Assembly: GCF_009727055.1 (NCBI RefSeq)
Contig: NC_052354.1
Coordinates: 54,845,713 to 54,909,712 of the forward strand
Source: Benincasa hispida
Lineage: Eukaryota > Streptophyta > Magnoliopsida > Cucurbitales > Cucurbitaceae
DNA: 64,000 bases
Reading direction: 5' to 3'
The translations under genes were made by a program, and so were the position numbers. Below, one piece after another: positions 22,618 to 32,169 of this stretch (within the stretch, counting starts at the first letter, position 1; each line of letters starts with the position of its first letter). A model generated the notes under the pieces. The model saw only the letters and a program-made list of their open reading frames with translations. It had not been told where the DNA came from and did no database searches.

Positions 22618-22626
22618 TAAGTTATA

Positions 22627-23915
22627 ATCATAGTATTAATATTTTTTACGACATGTTTGATATTTCCAGCAATATTTTTACGTATTTATGAGTTCAACAT
22701 CAACATAAATGATGCACTGATATTCCATTATATCGTTGGAAAATATACGAAAGGTAAAAAGAATAAGTAACATTATATCATCAATGTAAATACAATATAA
22801 ATAATAGAAATATTTATATGTTTAAAAATCATAAAGTGATTATTTATTGATTTAAATTTATTTTTTTATTTTTTCGTTTTTATAATTTTTCAAGAAATAT
22901 CTATCAATATCGATGTTTTATCAATATTTCTTTCAGCATTTCTATAAAATTAACACTTCGATGTTTTCATCCTTTTAGTGTGGAATTTGTATGTATTCAA
23001 TTCTAATTTTCAAATTATCTTATAGACCCTAAAATTTTTAAGTTTATGTTTAATAAATCATTGAACTTAGAAAAGATTTAATAGGTCATTCATTAGATTT
23101 TCAATTATGTGTCTAATAGATAACTCATATGCATATTCAAAACTTTTAAAATTAATTAATCTATTAAATGTAAATGTGTATTTTAGGTTCAATGAAACCC
23201 AACTTAAATCAAATAGGTCAGTAATCCATTAGACACAAAATTAAAATTGTAAAGATTTATCGAACATAAAGTTGAAAGTTTAAAATCATTAGACACTAGG
23301 GATTCATAAGTAAGTGTTAAATAACCCAACTCCACCAATGTCAACTGTGTTCACTATTGAAGTTTGCACTTGCACATTTATCGAGAAATTTCATCTTATT
23401 TTCTCTCTCTCTAATGTTTCCCAACTCCAGACTAAACAATTCTACACTTTGAACATAGACTTCCTAACTCCAGACTTTAGAACTCAATTCAGCGCTTCAA
23501 ACAACCCCATAAGTTGTAAGATGGAAGAAACACAAAGTTAAAAATTTGAGACACTTTTTAAAATTTAGAAACCAACTAAACTTAATATTTAACACCTTTT
23601 CACTCTATATACATATTTATATATGTGTGTATGTATATATGTACATGTATAGTATTTAGCATTTCCAAATTACCATCTACATCTATATTCTATCTACAAC
23701 AGTCAACAGCTCATCATTCAACTTTTTGCTTGGGATTCATGCACTATTGAACCAAAAAAATATTATAAAAAGGGAGAAAATAAAATGGGGGAGAGAGAAA
23801 ATAAAAGGAAAAAAGGGGGAAGTTCCGGTAGTCGGTAATGGGAAAATTGGTTGGGCAGTGGCAAAGGGGCAAAGAGCAAGAGGGGGGTCTGCTTGGAATT
23901 TGTGGTTTTTTGGAG
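22627..23915. other. Intergenic DNA upstream of the EBF gene
   Basis: No gene was recognised. A TA/TG-rich microsatellite lies at about 23605-23656. Purine- and pyrimidine-rich ORFs on both strands around 23726-24049 are compositional. Confidence 0.5.
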
Positions 23916-23923
23916 AGATACAT
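23916..23923 (-). promoter_or_regulatory. EIN3-type binding site in the EBF promoter
   Basis: AGATACAT on the plus strand is the reverse complement of ATGTATCT, a perfect match to the published EIN3/TEIL consensus AYGWAYCT. It lies about 150 bases upstream of the putative TATA box. EIN3 is known to activate EBF2 transcription in Arabidopsis; that this copy is used is inference. Confidence 0.5.
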
Positions 23924-24070
23924 TGCACATTCACAATCCCACCTCAAATTCATATTCATTATATGAATTTTTTTCTCACCCACTATCACTGAGATTGACA
24001 TCTTCCACCTCCCCTTTTCTTCTTCTTCTTCTTCCTTTTTTTTCCCCATTAATCAATTCTATTAATCCAA

Positions 24071-24079
24071 ATATATATA
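24071..24079 (+). promoter_or_regulatory. Putative TATA box of the EBF gene
   Basis: ATATATATA precedes a pyrimidine-rich leader, placing the transcription start near 24100-24110. Position and composition are the only support. Confidence 0.45.
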
Positions 24080-24167
24080 CTCTTTTCATTCCATTTCTTC
24101 TTCCCACTTCACAAATTCCCCTTCTTTCTTCCTTTTTTCCCCCTTTCTCTATTGGGGTTTTCAGCAA

Positions 24168-25272
24168 ATGCTCCTCCTCTTCTTTCTCATACTTCTCATT
24201 TGCTTTGTGATTTCTGAGTTCGAGGTTTTCTTTGTGGGAAGTTCTTCTTTTCTATTCTTCTTCAGTGTTGCTCTGTTGCTGTCCCCATGCCTGCCCTCGT
24301 CAACTACGGTGGTGAGTTCTTTGATCTTTTCTATTTTGATCTTCGTTGATCTGGGTAGGATTTGAATCGGTTTAGCTTGATGGATTTTGAGGGTTTTTTT
24401 TTTGTTTATGAATCTGTTTCTGAGGTTTTGTGATCTGGGTTTGTTTGAGGATGCTTGATTTTGATGGAGAAATATGGAATTGTAGAAATCTTAAGCTAAT
24501 TTGTTCTTTCGTGAGTGTAACTTGAAGATATCTAGTTTATGTATCATGTTGAATGTCGCTGAATTTGTTAGTTAGGTATGTAATGGATCTGTCTTAGAAG
24601 TAGCTTCTTTAGAGTGTTCTGAGGATGGAATTTAGTTAGTGATGAACTGAATAGGTGGAACTTTTTGGAGAGGAGGTGTGTGCAATTTGGATGAAGTTTT
24701 GTGATCTGGGTTTGATTGGATGTTTGATTTTGATGGAGAAATATGGTACTGTAGAAATCTTAAGCTAGTTTGTTCTTTCGTGAGTGTAATTTGAAGATAT
24801 CTACTTTCTGCATCATGTTAAATGTCTCTGGATTTGTTAGTTAGGTTTGTAAGTGGATCTGTTTTAGACGTAGTTTCTTTGAGAGTGTTCCAAGGATGGA
24901 ATTTATTTAGTGATGAACTTTTTGGAGAGAAGAGGCTTGCAATTTGGATGAGGTAGTTTTGGCTGATTTTTGTTGTTATTGGGTTTTCAGGTGATGACGA
25001 ATATTACCCTGCGGGTTCCTTTTACTCAAACCCCATGGATTTGGATGCCTTGCTACCAACTAGCTCTCATGTTGATCTGTATTTTCGTCCTAGTAAGAGA
25101 GCTCGAATCGGTGCACCGGTTGTGTTTGGAGGAAGAGAATTTGAGCAGGAGTGTAAACCGTCCATTGAAGCTCTTCCTGATGAATGTCTCTTTGAGATCT
25201 TCAGGCATCTCCACAGTGCTAGAGAGAGGAGCTCCTGCGCTGGCGTTTCGAAACGGTGGCTTATGCTTTTGA
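24168..25272 (+). promoter_or_regulatory. Spliced upstream ORF overlapping the EBF coding start
   Basis: ATG at 24168 lies 119 bases before the EBF ATG in another frame. It stays open to the splice donor at 24311 (phase 0), continues from the acceptor at 24991 and stops at 25272, 426 bases or 141 codons in all, overlapping the EBF frame by 307 mRNA bases. Its first 47 residues are strongly hydrophobic (MLLLFFLILL...). The ATG context is weak (C at -3). It may only tune scanning; nothing shows that the peptide is made. Confidence 0.4.
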
Positions 25273-26951
25273 GTACTATTCGTAAGGCTGAAATTTGCAA
25301 GAGCAGAAGTGCATCGATCTGTCAGATGGTTGAGTGTTCAAATGTTGAGCAGCAGAAGTCTGAATGTAGTGAGATTTCAGTAGTGAACTGTGATAAAGAT
25401 CAAGAGGATGAAAGTAATGGTTTTCTTACAAGATGTTTAGAAGGCAAGAAAGCTACTGATGTAAGACTTGCTGCTATTGCAGTAGGAACTAGTGGACGTG
25501 GGGGTTTGGGAAAGCTTTCAATTCGAGGAAGTAACTCTACTCGTGGAGTTACCAACCTCGGTCTTTCGGCTATTGCCCACGGTTGCCCTTCTCTTAGGAT
25601 GCTTTCTTTGTGGAATGTACCATCAGTTGGGGATGAAGGATTGTTTGAAATAGCTAGAGAATGTCATTTGCTAGAGAAGCTTGACCTCTGTCACTGCCCT
25701 TCAATCTCAGACAAAGGTTTGATCGCAATCGCGGAGCGATGCACTAACTTGACCTTTTTAAATATTGAATCATGTCCAAAGATTGGAAATGAGGGGTTGC
25801 AAGCAATCGGAAAGTTATGTTCTAAACTACAGGCCATCTCTATCAGAGATTGCCCTCGTGTTGGGGATCAAGGTGTTTCAAGTCTATTCGCGTCGTCTTC
25901 CTGTGCTATAATGAAAGTAAAGTTCCAAGCATTGAACATAACCGATTTCTCTCTTGCTGTGATTGGACATTATGGCCAGGCCATTACACACCTAACCCTC
26001 AGTGGTCTTCAGAATGTTAGTGAGAAGGGATTTTGGGTCATGGGTAGTGCTCAGGGCTTGAAGAAATTGACGTTGTTGACGATTGCTTCTTGCCGAGGGA
26101 TGACCGATGTGAGTCTCGAAGCGATTGGAAAGGGAATTGCAAACCTGAAGCAGATGTGCATTCAGAAATGTTGTTTTGTTTCAGACAATGGACTGATAGC
26201 TTTTGCCAAAGCTGCAGGATCACTCGAGATGTTGCAATTAGAAGAGTGCAACAGAATCACCTTATTGGGCATTGGCGGTGCCCTTTCAAGCCATATTCGA
26301 AATTTGAAGTCTCTTACTCTGGTGAAGTGCTTGGGGATCAAGGATATTGCTAAAGAAGTAACATTGCCCTCTCCTTGCACCTCCCTTAGATCCTTATCTA
26401 TCCAAAACTGCCCTGGCTTTGGTAGTGCCAGTCTTTCAATGGTTGGGAAGTTGTTTCCTCAACTTCAACATGTTGAATTGATTGGCCTTTACGGTATTAC
26501 AGATGCCTCAATGTTTCCACTTCTCGAGACCTGTGAAGGGCTTGTGAAGGTGAACCTTAGTGGCTGCATAAATTTGACCGACGAAACCGTCTCAACCTTG
26601 GTTAGGCTGCACGGAGCAACGATCGAAGTTCTGAATCTTGACGGTTGCAGAAAGATCACTGATGCAAGTTTGGTAGCTATTGCAGATGCGTGCTTGTTAC
26701 TAAATGAACTAGATGCTTCAAAGTGTGCTATCACTGACGCTGGGCTTGCAGTTCTTTCATCTTCAGAGCAGATAAATTTGCAAGTTCTTTCCCTGTCGGG
26801 TTGTTCCGAAGTATCAAACAAGAGCTTGCCTTTCCTGGAAAGATTGGGAAAGTCACTCGTCGGCTTGAATCTCAAAAACTGCCACTCAATCAGCAGTGGC
26901 ACAGTTGGGATGATCGTCGAGAACTTGTGGAGATGTGACATTCTCGTCTAA
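24287..26951 (+). CDS. EBF1: EIN3-binding F-box protein (EBF1/EBF2-like)
   Basis: Exons 24287-24311 and 24991-26951 join through a GT-AG intron and encode 661 residues, close to the roughly 620-640 of Arabidopsis EBF1/EBF2. The N-terminus MPALVNYGGDDEYYPAG is of the type seen in EBF proteins, followed by a basic SKRARI stretch at about 42-47. The F-box spans about residues 66-107 (IEALPDECLFEIFRHL ... VSKRWLMLLSTIR). From about residue 170 to the end run leucine-rich repeats of the cysteine-containing type (L..L.L..C..I.D.GL..IA), ending in LWRCDILV. EBF proteins are the substrate-binding subunits of an SCF ubiquitin ligase that directs EIN3/EIL transcription factors to the proteasome in the nucleus, so they dampen ethylene signalling. 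The reading frame is intact. I cannot decide between EBF1 and EBF2; the symbol is provisional. An EIN3-type promoter site and 3'UTR U-runs fit the known feedback. Confidence 0.93.
24425..24950 (+). repeat. Tandem duplication inside EBF intron 1
   Basis: Bases 24425-24695 and 24696-24950 are two copies of a 255-271 base segment. Shared blocks include GTTTTGTGATCTGGGTTTG, TTTTGATGGAGAAATATGG, TTTGTTCTTTCGTGAGTGTA, GGATCTGT-TTAGA and TTTTTGGAGAGA. Differences are scattered point changes and a short deletion, so the duplication is not recent. Confidence 0.85.
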
Positions 26952-27700
26952 CCATGGATAGTCAGCTCAGCAATGTAGTTATAAAGATACGAGTAGATAT
27001 CGTTCCAAGTTACAGTATAGGTACATCAAGTTTATATGGTCTTTTTCACACAGATAGCAACATTCAGCAAACTTGTTTCCATAAACAGCGGGCTTCCCGA
27101 CTGTGTATTCTTTCCGTGGCTCGGTTGTTTTAAGGAGCTATGGCCAATTACCTTCATTTTTTGCAAGCTTTCTTTCAGCTTGTTTGACTGTTTTGAGTCT
27201 CCATTGATGGGAGGCTTCCTCTTTGATGGCCATGGCTCCCTAAGAAATACAATTACCAAGTCTCAGTTAAGATTTACATGTCTTTGTACTCCCACTGATC
27301 TACCTTCTGGTTTTGTCAAGCTGAATGTTCTATAATTAGCTGTTTTAGCTTACAGATTCATTACTTAAATGCATCTGCCAATAAGCTTTCTATATACTGA
27401 GTCATATAACTCTGTTGTGTTGTGTAAAAGTCTTGTTTGGTTTTGATCATTTGGTCAAATGTCCTCGTTCCCATTCAGTTGCAGTCTTTCGTGTTCGTTT
27501 GCATATGTTGTGTTTGCTTCGAGTCGATGTTCAGTGTGGATATCTGTTGATCGTGAGTTTCGGCAATGGTATTCTGTTTATTCAGTCTGCCATATCAGCC
27601 TATAGGTTGTTTTTTTCCAAAGCCACGGTATAGTCGTTTATGGTTTAATATTTGTACCCTGTAACTTATGTGTTCTAAATAATGAGAAGAGTTCTTCTCT
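26952..27700 (+). promoter_or_regulatory. EBF 3'UTR with U-runs
   Basis: The sequence after the stop contains runs of 5-7 T at 27042-27046, 27157-27162 and 27610-27616, and ends in a TCTAAATAATGAGAAG context (about 27674) that could serve as polyadenylation signal. In Arabidopsis, EIN2 represses EBF1/2 mRNA translation through poly-U-containing 3'UTRs. The length of about 740 bases fits that mechanism. The 99- and 72-codon ORFs here are chance. Confidence 0.45.
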
Positions 27701-28200
27701 GTTTCATAAACTTCTCCTCTAGTATGGAAATTTGCAGCGGTTTTCTCTATTCTAATTGTTGGTATGGAAATTTAGTTCCGTATGAAAGGGTAAAATTGAC
27801 CATTCACTAGAAAAGGTAAGATACTCTTCTTTAATAAAGCCCAAAGTCTCCTAAAATTATTTCATTTTCTTGATAATTAGTCAAAAATTAGTCACATGAA
27901 TCATCAAAACAGAAGGCAAAGATTGACTGCTAGTAATGAAAATACTTTATCTTTATGGGCCACTTTGGGACAAGAAAAGAAGTGGTCTAATAATTAAGGA
28001 TTTGGGAAATCTTTATGAAAGGCTTAAAAAAGCCCACATTCAAGGAACTATAAGCCTATTTTGGTAATTGACGAGGCTAAAATTCAAATAAGTTGAATTC
28101 GTGTCGGATAAATTTATAACATAAATCGGATCATTTTAATTTGACAAATCTTCCACTCGAGCATTTGATAGATATTAAATTTGCATTGACATGGTGATAT
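27701..28200. other. Intergenic DNA downstream of EBF
   Basis: No gene or bounded repeat was identified. Confidence 0.5.
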
Positions 28201-28208
28201 TTTTATCA

Positions 28209-28805
28209 TGGAAAAAATATCCTTTTGGTTCTTAAGTTTTGGGTATAATTTTTATTTAGTCTCTAAGTTTTAAAATGTTCACATTTAGTTCTTAAATTTT
28301 AAATTTGGTTTCAATTTAGTTCTTAAGTTTTAAAATGTTACAATTTTACCTTTGACATTTGAGTTCTGCTTCAATTTGGTCCCTACGTTTCAAGATTTAT
28401 ACTTTTAACTCGATTATTCACTAAATACTCATTTTCTATCTTAGTATTAATTTATGTTAATAAATTAAAAATTATTAAAATAATTATAATTAATTAAGTT
28501 TCACTATTTTTTATCTTTTAAAATTAAATGCAAAATTTCAAATCATAATTATTTTTAATTAATTAATAGAAATTGACGTCAATAAATGAAAGTCAGTATT
28601 ATATAAAAAATTGAGATTAAAAATGTAAAATTTTGGAACCTAGGGACCAAATTGAAACGAAACTCAAATCTCAAGGGTAAAATGATAATATTTTGAAATT
28701 TATGGACTAAGTTAAAAGCAAACTCAAAACTTAAGGACTAAATGTGTAACAAAGAAAACTTAGGGACCAAATGAAACTACATAGAGACCAAAAAGTATTT
28801 TACCC
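28209..28805. mobile_element. Large foldback element, about 600 bp, near-perfect 8-bp TSD
   Basis: Two arms of roughly 200-260 bases are inverted copies: the left arm runs TTTTGGTTCTTAAGTTTTGG ... TTCAATTTGGTCCCTACG, and the right arm read inverted runs TTTTTGGTCTCTATGTAG ... TTCAATTTGGTCCCTAGG. The flanks are TTTTATCA (28201-28208) and TTTTATTA (28806-28813), seven of eight identical. No coding capacity is present. Confidence 0.6.
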
Positions 28806-28813
28806 TTTTATTA

Positions 28814-29787
28814 ACGTTTTCACATTGGGAGTTCAACATCGACATTTGGAAATGATTTAAAAATAATAACAATTTTAATTTATTTAAAAAAGCAGTTATA
28901 ATTGTAAATATAGTAATCAGACCTAAAGTATTTGCAGAAATAGAGTATAGATTATGCTATATTTTCAATTCTTTAAAAATGTTGCTATATACTTAATTAT
29001 TATCCCTAAAAGTGCTATGAAATTATCCGACTTGATTTAAAAATGCAGATATTTATTTATTAATTTAAAAATATATTTAGATTTTTTTTTTTGTTTTTAT
29101 AATGTTTTTATTGATAATTTCATAAAATCAAGATCTCATATTTTCATCGATAGTGATATCGTAAACCTTGAACCTCATCAGTTCAATCCTTTAAATTTGA
29201 TTACAAAATGAAAAACACTGATTTTGCTCAATTATAACTCCAACCCCTTAAACTTGAGATATATGTCTATTTGATCCTTGAATTTTAAAACGTGTCTAAT
29301 AGACTCCAAATTTTTTTTATTTTGTGTCATTTTAAAAATGTCTAATAAGTTCTTGAATTTTTAACGTCTAATATATAAGTTCTTGCTATATTTAATATTT
29401 TTAATATTAATAGATCAATTAAATAAATATTTGAATTTCATATATTTAATGTAACCTTATAACTTCAAATTTATATCTAGTATAGGTATCCACGAATTCT
29501 AAAAAATATCAAATAGTCAAGAATTTAGTAGACACAAAAATTGAAAGTTTAAGGATCTATCGGACACAATTAAAAGTTTTGGGACCTATTAAAACATTTT
29601 CAACTTCAACGAACTTAAAAAAATACTTTTGAAAGTTTCATGGACTAAATAAATACAAATCTAAAAATTTATAAAGTAAATTTTATAATTTAACCCATTG
29701 ATTTTGTCACAAACAAAAGGGTTTTGACCCTTTTTGAAGCAATTTGAAGGGCTTATTTTGCCTATTGACTCTAAAATTTAGGCCCTC
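28814..29787. other. AT-rich intergenic DNA
   Basis: The stretch at about 29170-29690 contains 'CTATT(A/T)GACAC' and 'AAACTTCAA' phrases in both orientations and may be another decayed foldback element. No gene was recognised. Confidence 0.4.
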
Positions 29788-30080
29788 AATAACCACTTCG
29801 TTTTTTTTTTTTTTTTTTTTTTAATTTTTTTTAAATTAAGCTTATTTTCTCCTTATTTTTTTACAATGATGTGTATCTTTTTTAAGTATAATAGTTGAAT
29901 TCTTAATCAAATTTCAAAAACAAAAATAAATTTTTAAAAGCTGTTTTTTTTAGTTTTCAAAATTTGGTTTGGTTTTTTAAACCATTGGTAAAAAGTAGAT
30001 AACAAAGAAAGAAATTTGAAAGTGGACGTAGTGTCTATAAGCTTATTTTTCAAAACAAAAACAAAAACAAAATACTAAGA
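29788..30080. mobile_element. MITE of the GTAACCATTT family, first of a tandem pair
   Basis: The element starts AATAACCACTTCGTTTTTTT and shares ACAATGATGTGTATCTTT, AAACCATTGGTAAAAAGTAG and GTAGTGTCTATAAGCTTA with the copy that follows it directly. Compared with the copy at 19212 it lies in the opposite orientation. Confidence 0.55.
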
Positions 30081-30365
30081 CATCATTTGATAACCATTTG
30101 GTTTTTTGTTTTTGTTTTTGAAAATTAAACCTATTTCATGTATATTTTTTTACAATGATTTGCATATTTCTAAGTACAATGGTCGAATTCTTAGCCAAAT
30201 TTCAAATTTCCAAAACTTAGTTACAATTCTTAGTTCTCAAAATTTGACTTGTTTTTTAAACAATAGATGAAAAGTAGATATTAAAAAAAGAAATTTAGAA
30301 GTGGAAGTAGTGTCCATAGATTTAATTTTAAAAAAAAAAACAAAAAATAAAATGGCGGACCTAAA
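30081..30365. mobile_element. MITE of the GTAACCATTT family, second of a tandem pair
   Basis: It begins CATTTGATAACCATTTGG and ends with AATAAAATGGCGGACC after GTAGTGTCCATAGATTTA, matching the preceding copy through most of its length. Confidence 0.55.
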
Positions 30366-31955
30366 TAATTAGAAATAAGGCCTTAATTTGTCATTTGTTT
30401 TAATGAAGAGTGTGAAATGTCTTCTTATATATGGTATGTATTTGAATGCCAACCAAACAGAATATCCTCCATGGAAAAGAAATCAAAACTCGAAAGGGTT
30501 TTTGGCTTTGCTTTTTATCACATTCACGAATATTTTGAATATGCTGCAAATTTTGACTCTTCCAACTAGTGAAGAGTCAAGAACTTTCCTATATGGATTT
30601 ATTAAATGACTATTCTCTATATTTTTTTCAATTAAAAGAAAAATCTATGTGGAAAATGATTTTGTTAAATTGTAATAGATCAATTAATTACTTGAGTTTA
30701 AAACCGAAGACCCCACAATTTTGATGGTTGGTGGGGTAGCTCATCCAGAACTTTTTTACTTCTGCGGCTCTTTCTTTGATCTGGATGCATCGTTTGAGAA
30801 GACATGTAAAACTACTTGCATCGATGTCGTGTCAAGCCGACTATATTCTGATGCTTAAGTTAAAACATTAAGTATTCAGTTCGATTAAAAGCATAGAGAG
30901 AATTGCATGTCTCTTAAAGCTAGTAGTGAGTGGTTATTTATAAGACTTGTTCTTCGACTTTCGATTGGAATATGTACAATATTGGCGGTGTTAAAGTATG
31001 TGTGGTCCTTGATGTTGTGAAGTGTCATTGGCAAGCTCAACTTGGTCGTTTTTCTTTTGGTAAAATGAGGCTTGCTCAGCTAGTCAACTCGAGATCCGAG
31101 GGTTTGACTACGTATTAGCTCCATGCAGGTTTCAGGACTCTTTTGGGCTTGGACTTTGCCGTGTGCAACCTTCAACATATAATCACAATATTTTATAAAA
31201 TGTGGGTTTGCATTATTTGTTTTCGAATTTTGCAAATCAAATGAATTACTAGAATTTCAATATGTAAAACATATATTTAATTTGTGGGTTTATAGTATGT
31301 GAAAATCAAACATGTACAAAAATGTAACATTCTTCAAACGCTTAAGCCTTTATGTAAATTAGGTCTACATAATTTATAGGGTAACCTGTAAACTAATTGT
31401 TTTCAGAAAAAAAAAAAAAAACCTGTAGACTAATTAAGAATTAGGGTAAATGATCTCACATAATAAACATACACTTTTTCCTAATTAACAGAGTCAAACA
31501 TCTTTTTCATTTGAAAATTTTCACACTATCAATATGGTATTATATTAATAGTAGGCATGGTAATTTGTGGAAATTGTATAAACTTATTATCCTAAACTTT
31601 TTATTAATCATTTTACAAAAAATTCTATTACATGTGGATTTCTTGACATGTACTTCAAAATGTAAATAAAAAAAAAAAAGGTTTCTCTTAAATGTAGGGT
31701 ATGAATATTCTTTTTGGTTCATGTAAATTTTACTAAAAGTATACGTGTTATTTTGATCATTGTTATTAAGTTTGAATTAATTTGGCTTATATATGTTTTA
31801 TTTAACCTGTATATATGATGTTGTTAAAGTGAGCTTAGTTCAACAATCCTATATAACTTGGATAGCAATTGCTCAAAGGCACCAAAACATCCTATGGATC
31901 CAACCAGAAGGCAATTCTAATGCAGTTTCCTAGCTCATATGTAGTCAAATTATCC
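30366..31955. other. Intergenic DNA, no gene recognised
   Basis: ORFs of 60-73 codons at 30388-30609 and 30930-31118 show no known domain. A tRNA-like phrase, GTGAGCTTAGTTCAACAATCC, occurs near 31828. Confidence 0.45.
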
Positions 31956-31959
31956 ACTT

Positions 31960-32168
31960 TCATCAAATTCATAGAGATACAAATCCAAGGACTTCTCAAG
32001 GTGTTGCTATTTTTCCCTACCGTGTGCCAATTAAAATAATCCTTCCCACGAATACTTCGAACAACCTGACACTAGAAAGAGTTCTCCTCATTGAAGTACC
32101 TCTAACCCTATTTAGCTATAAGTGCTAAATTCATAGCTCTTAGCCTTGTAAAACCAAGATCCCTGATA
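31960..32168 (-). pseudogene. L1-type LINE ORF2 fragment (region between RT and zf-RVT)
   Basis: On the minus strand the reading frame contains RLRAMNLALIAK, RYFNEENSF and CQVVRSIRGKDYFNWHTVGK, the conserved segment between the reverse transcriptase and the zf-RVT region of plant L1-type polyproteins. Two TAG stops fall where this family normally has tryptophan. It directly abuts the gypsy reverse transcriptase remnant near 32170, so it is a truncated insertion or a deletion junction. Confidence 0.6.
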
Positions 32169-32169
32169 A

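Noticed and set aside
23726..24210. Several ORFs of 63-119 codons on both strands upstream of EBF
   Set aside because: They overlap each other in CT/GA-rich promoter and leader sequence and consist of Ser/Leu/Phe or Lys/Glu runs.
26489..26941. 150-codon ORF on the minus strand opposite EBF
   Set aside because: It lies fully inside the EBF coding exon on the other strand, and its composition follows from EBF codons; no start context or domain supports it.
30388..30609. 73-codon plus-strand ORF
   Set aside because: No domain, AT-rich, and placed between MITEs; indistinguishable from chance.
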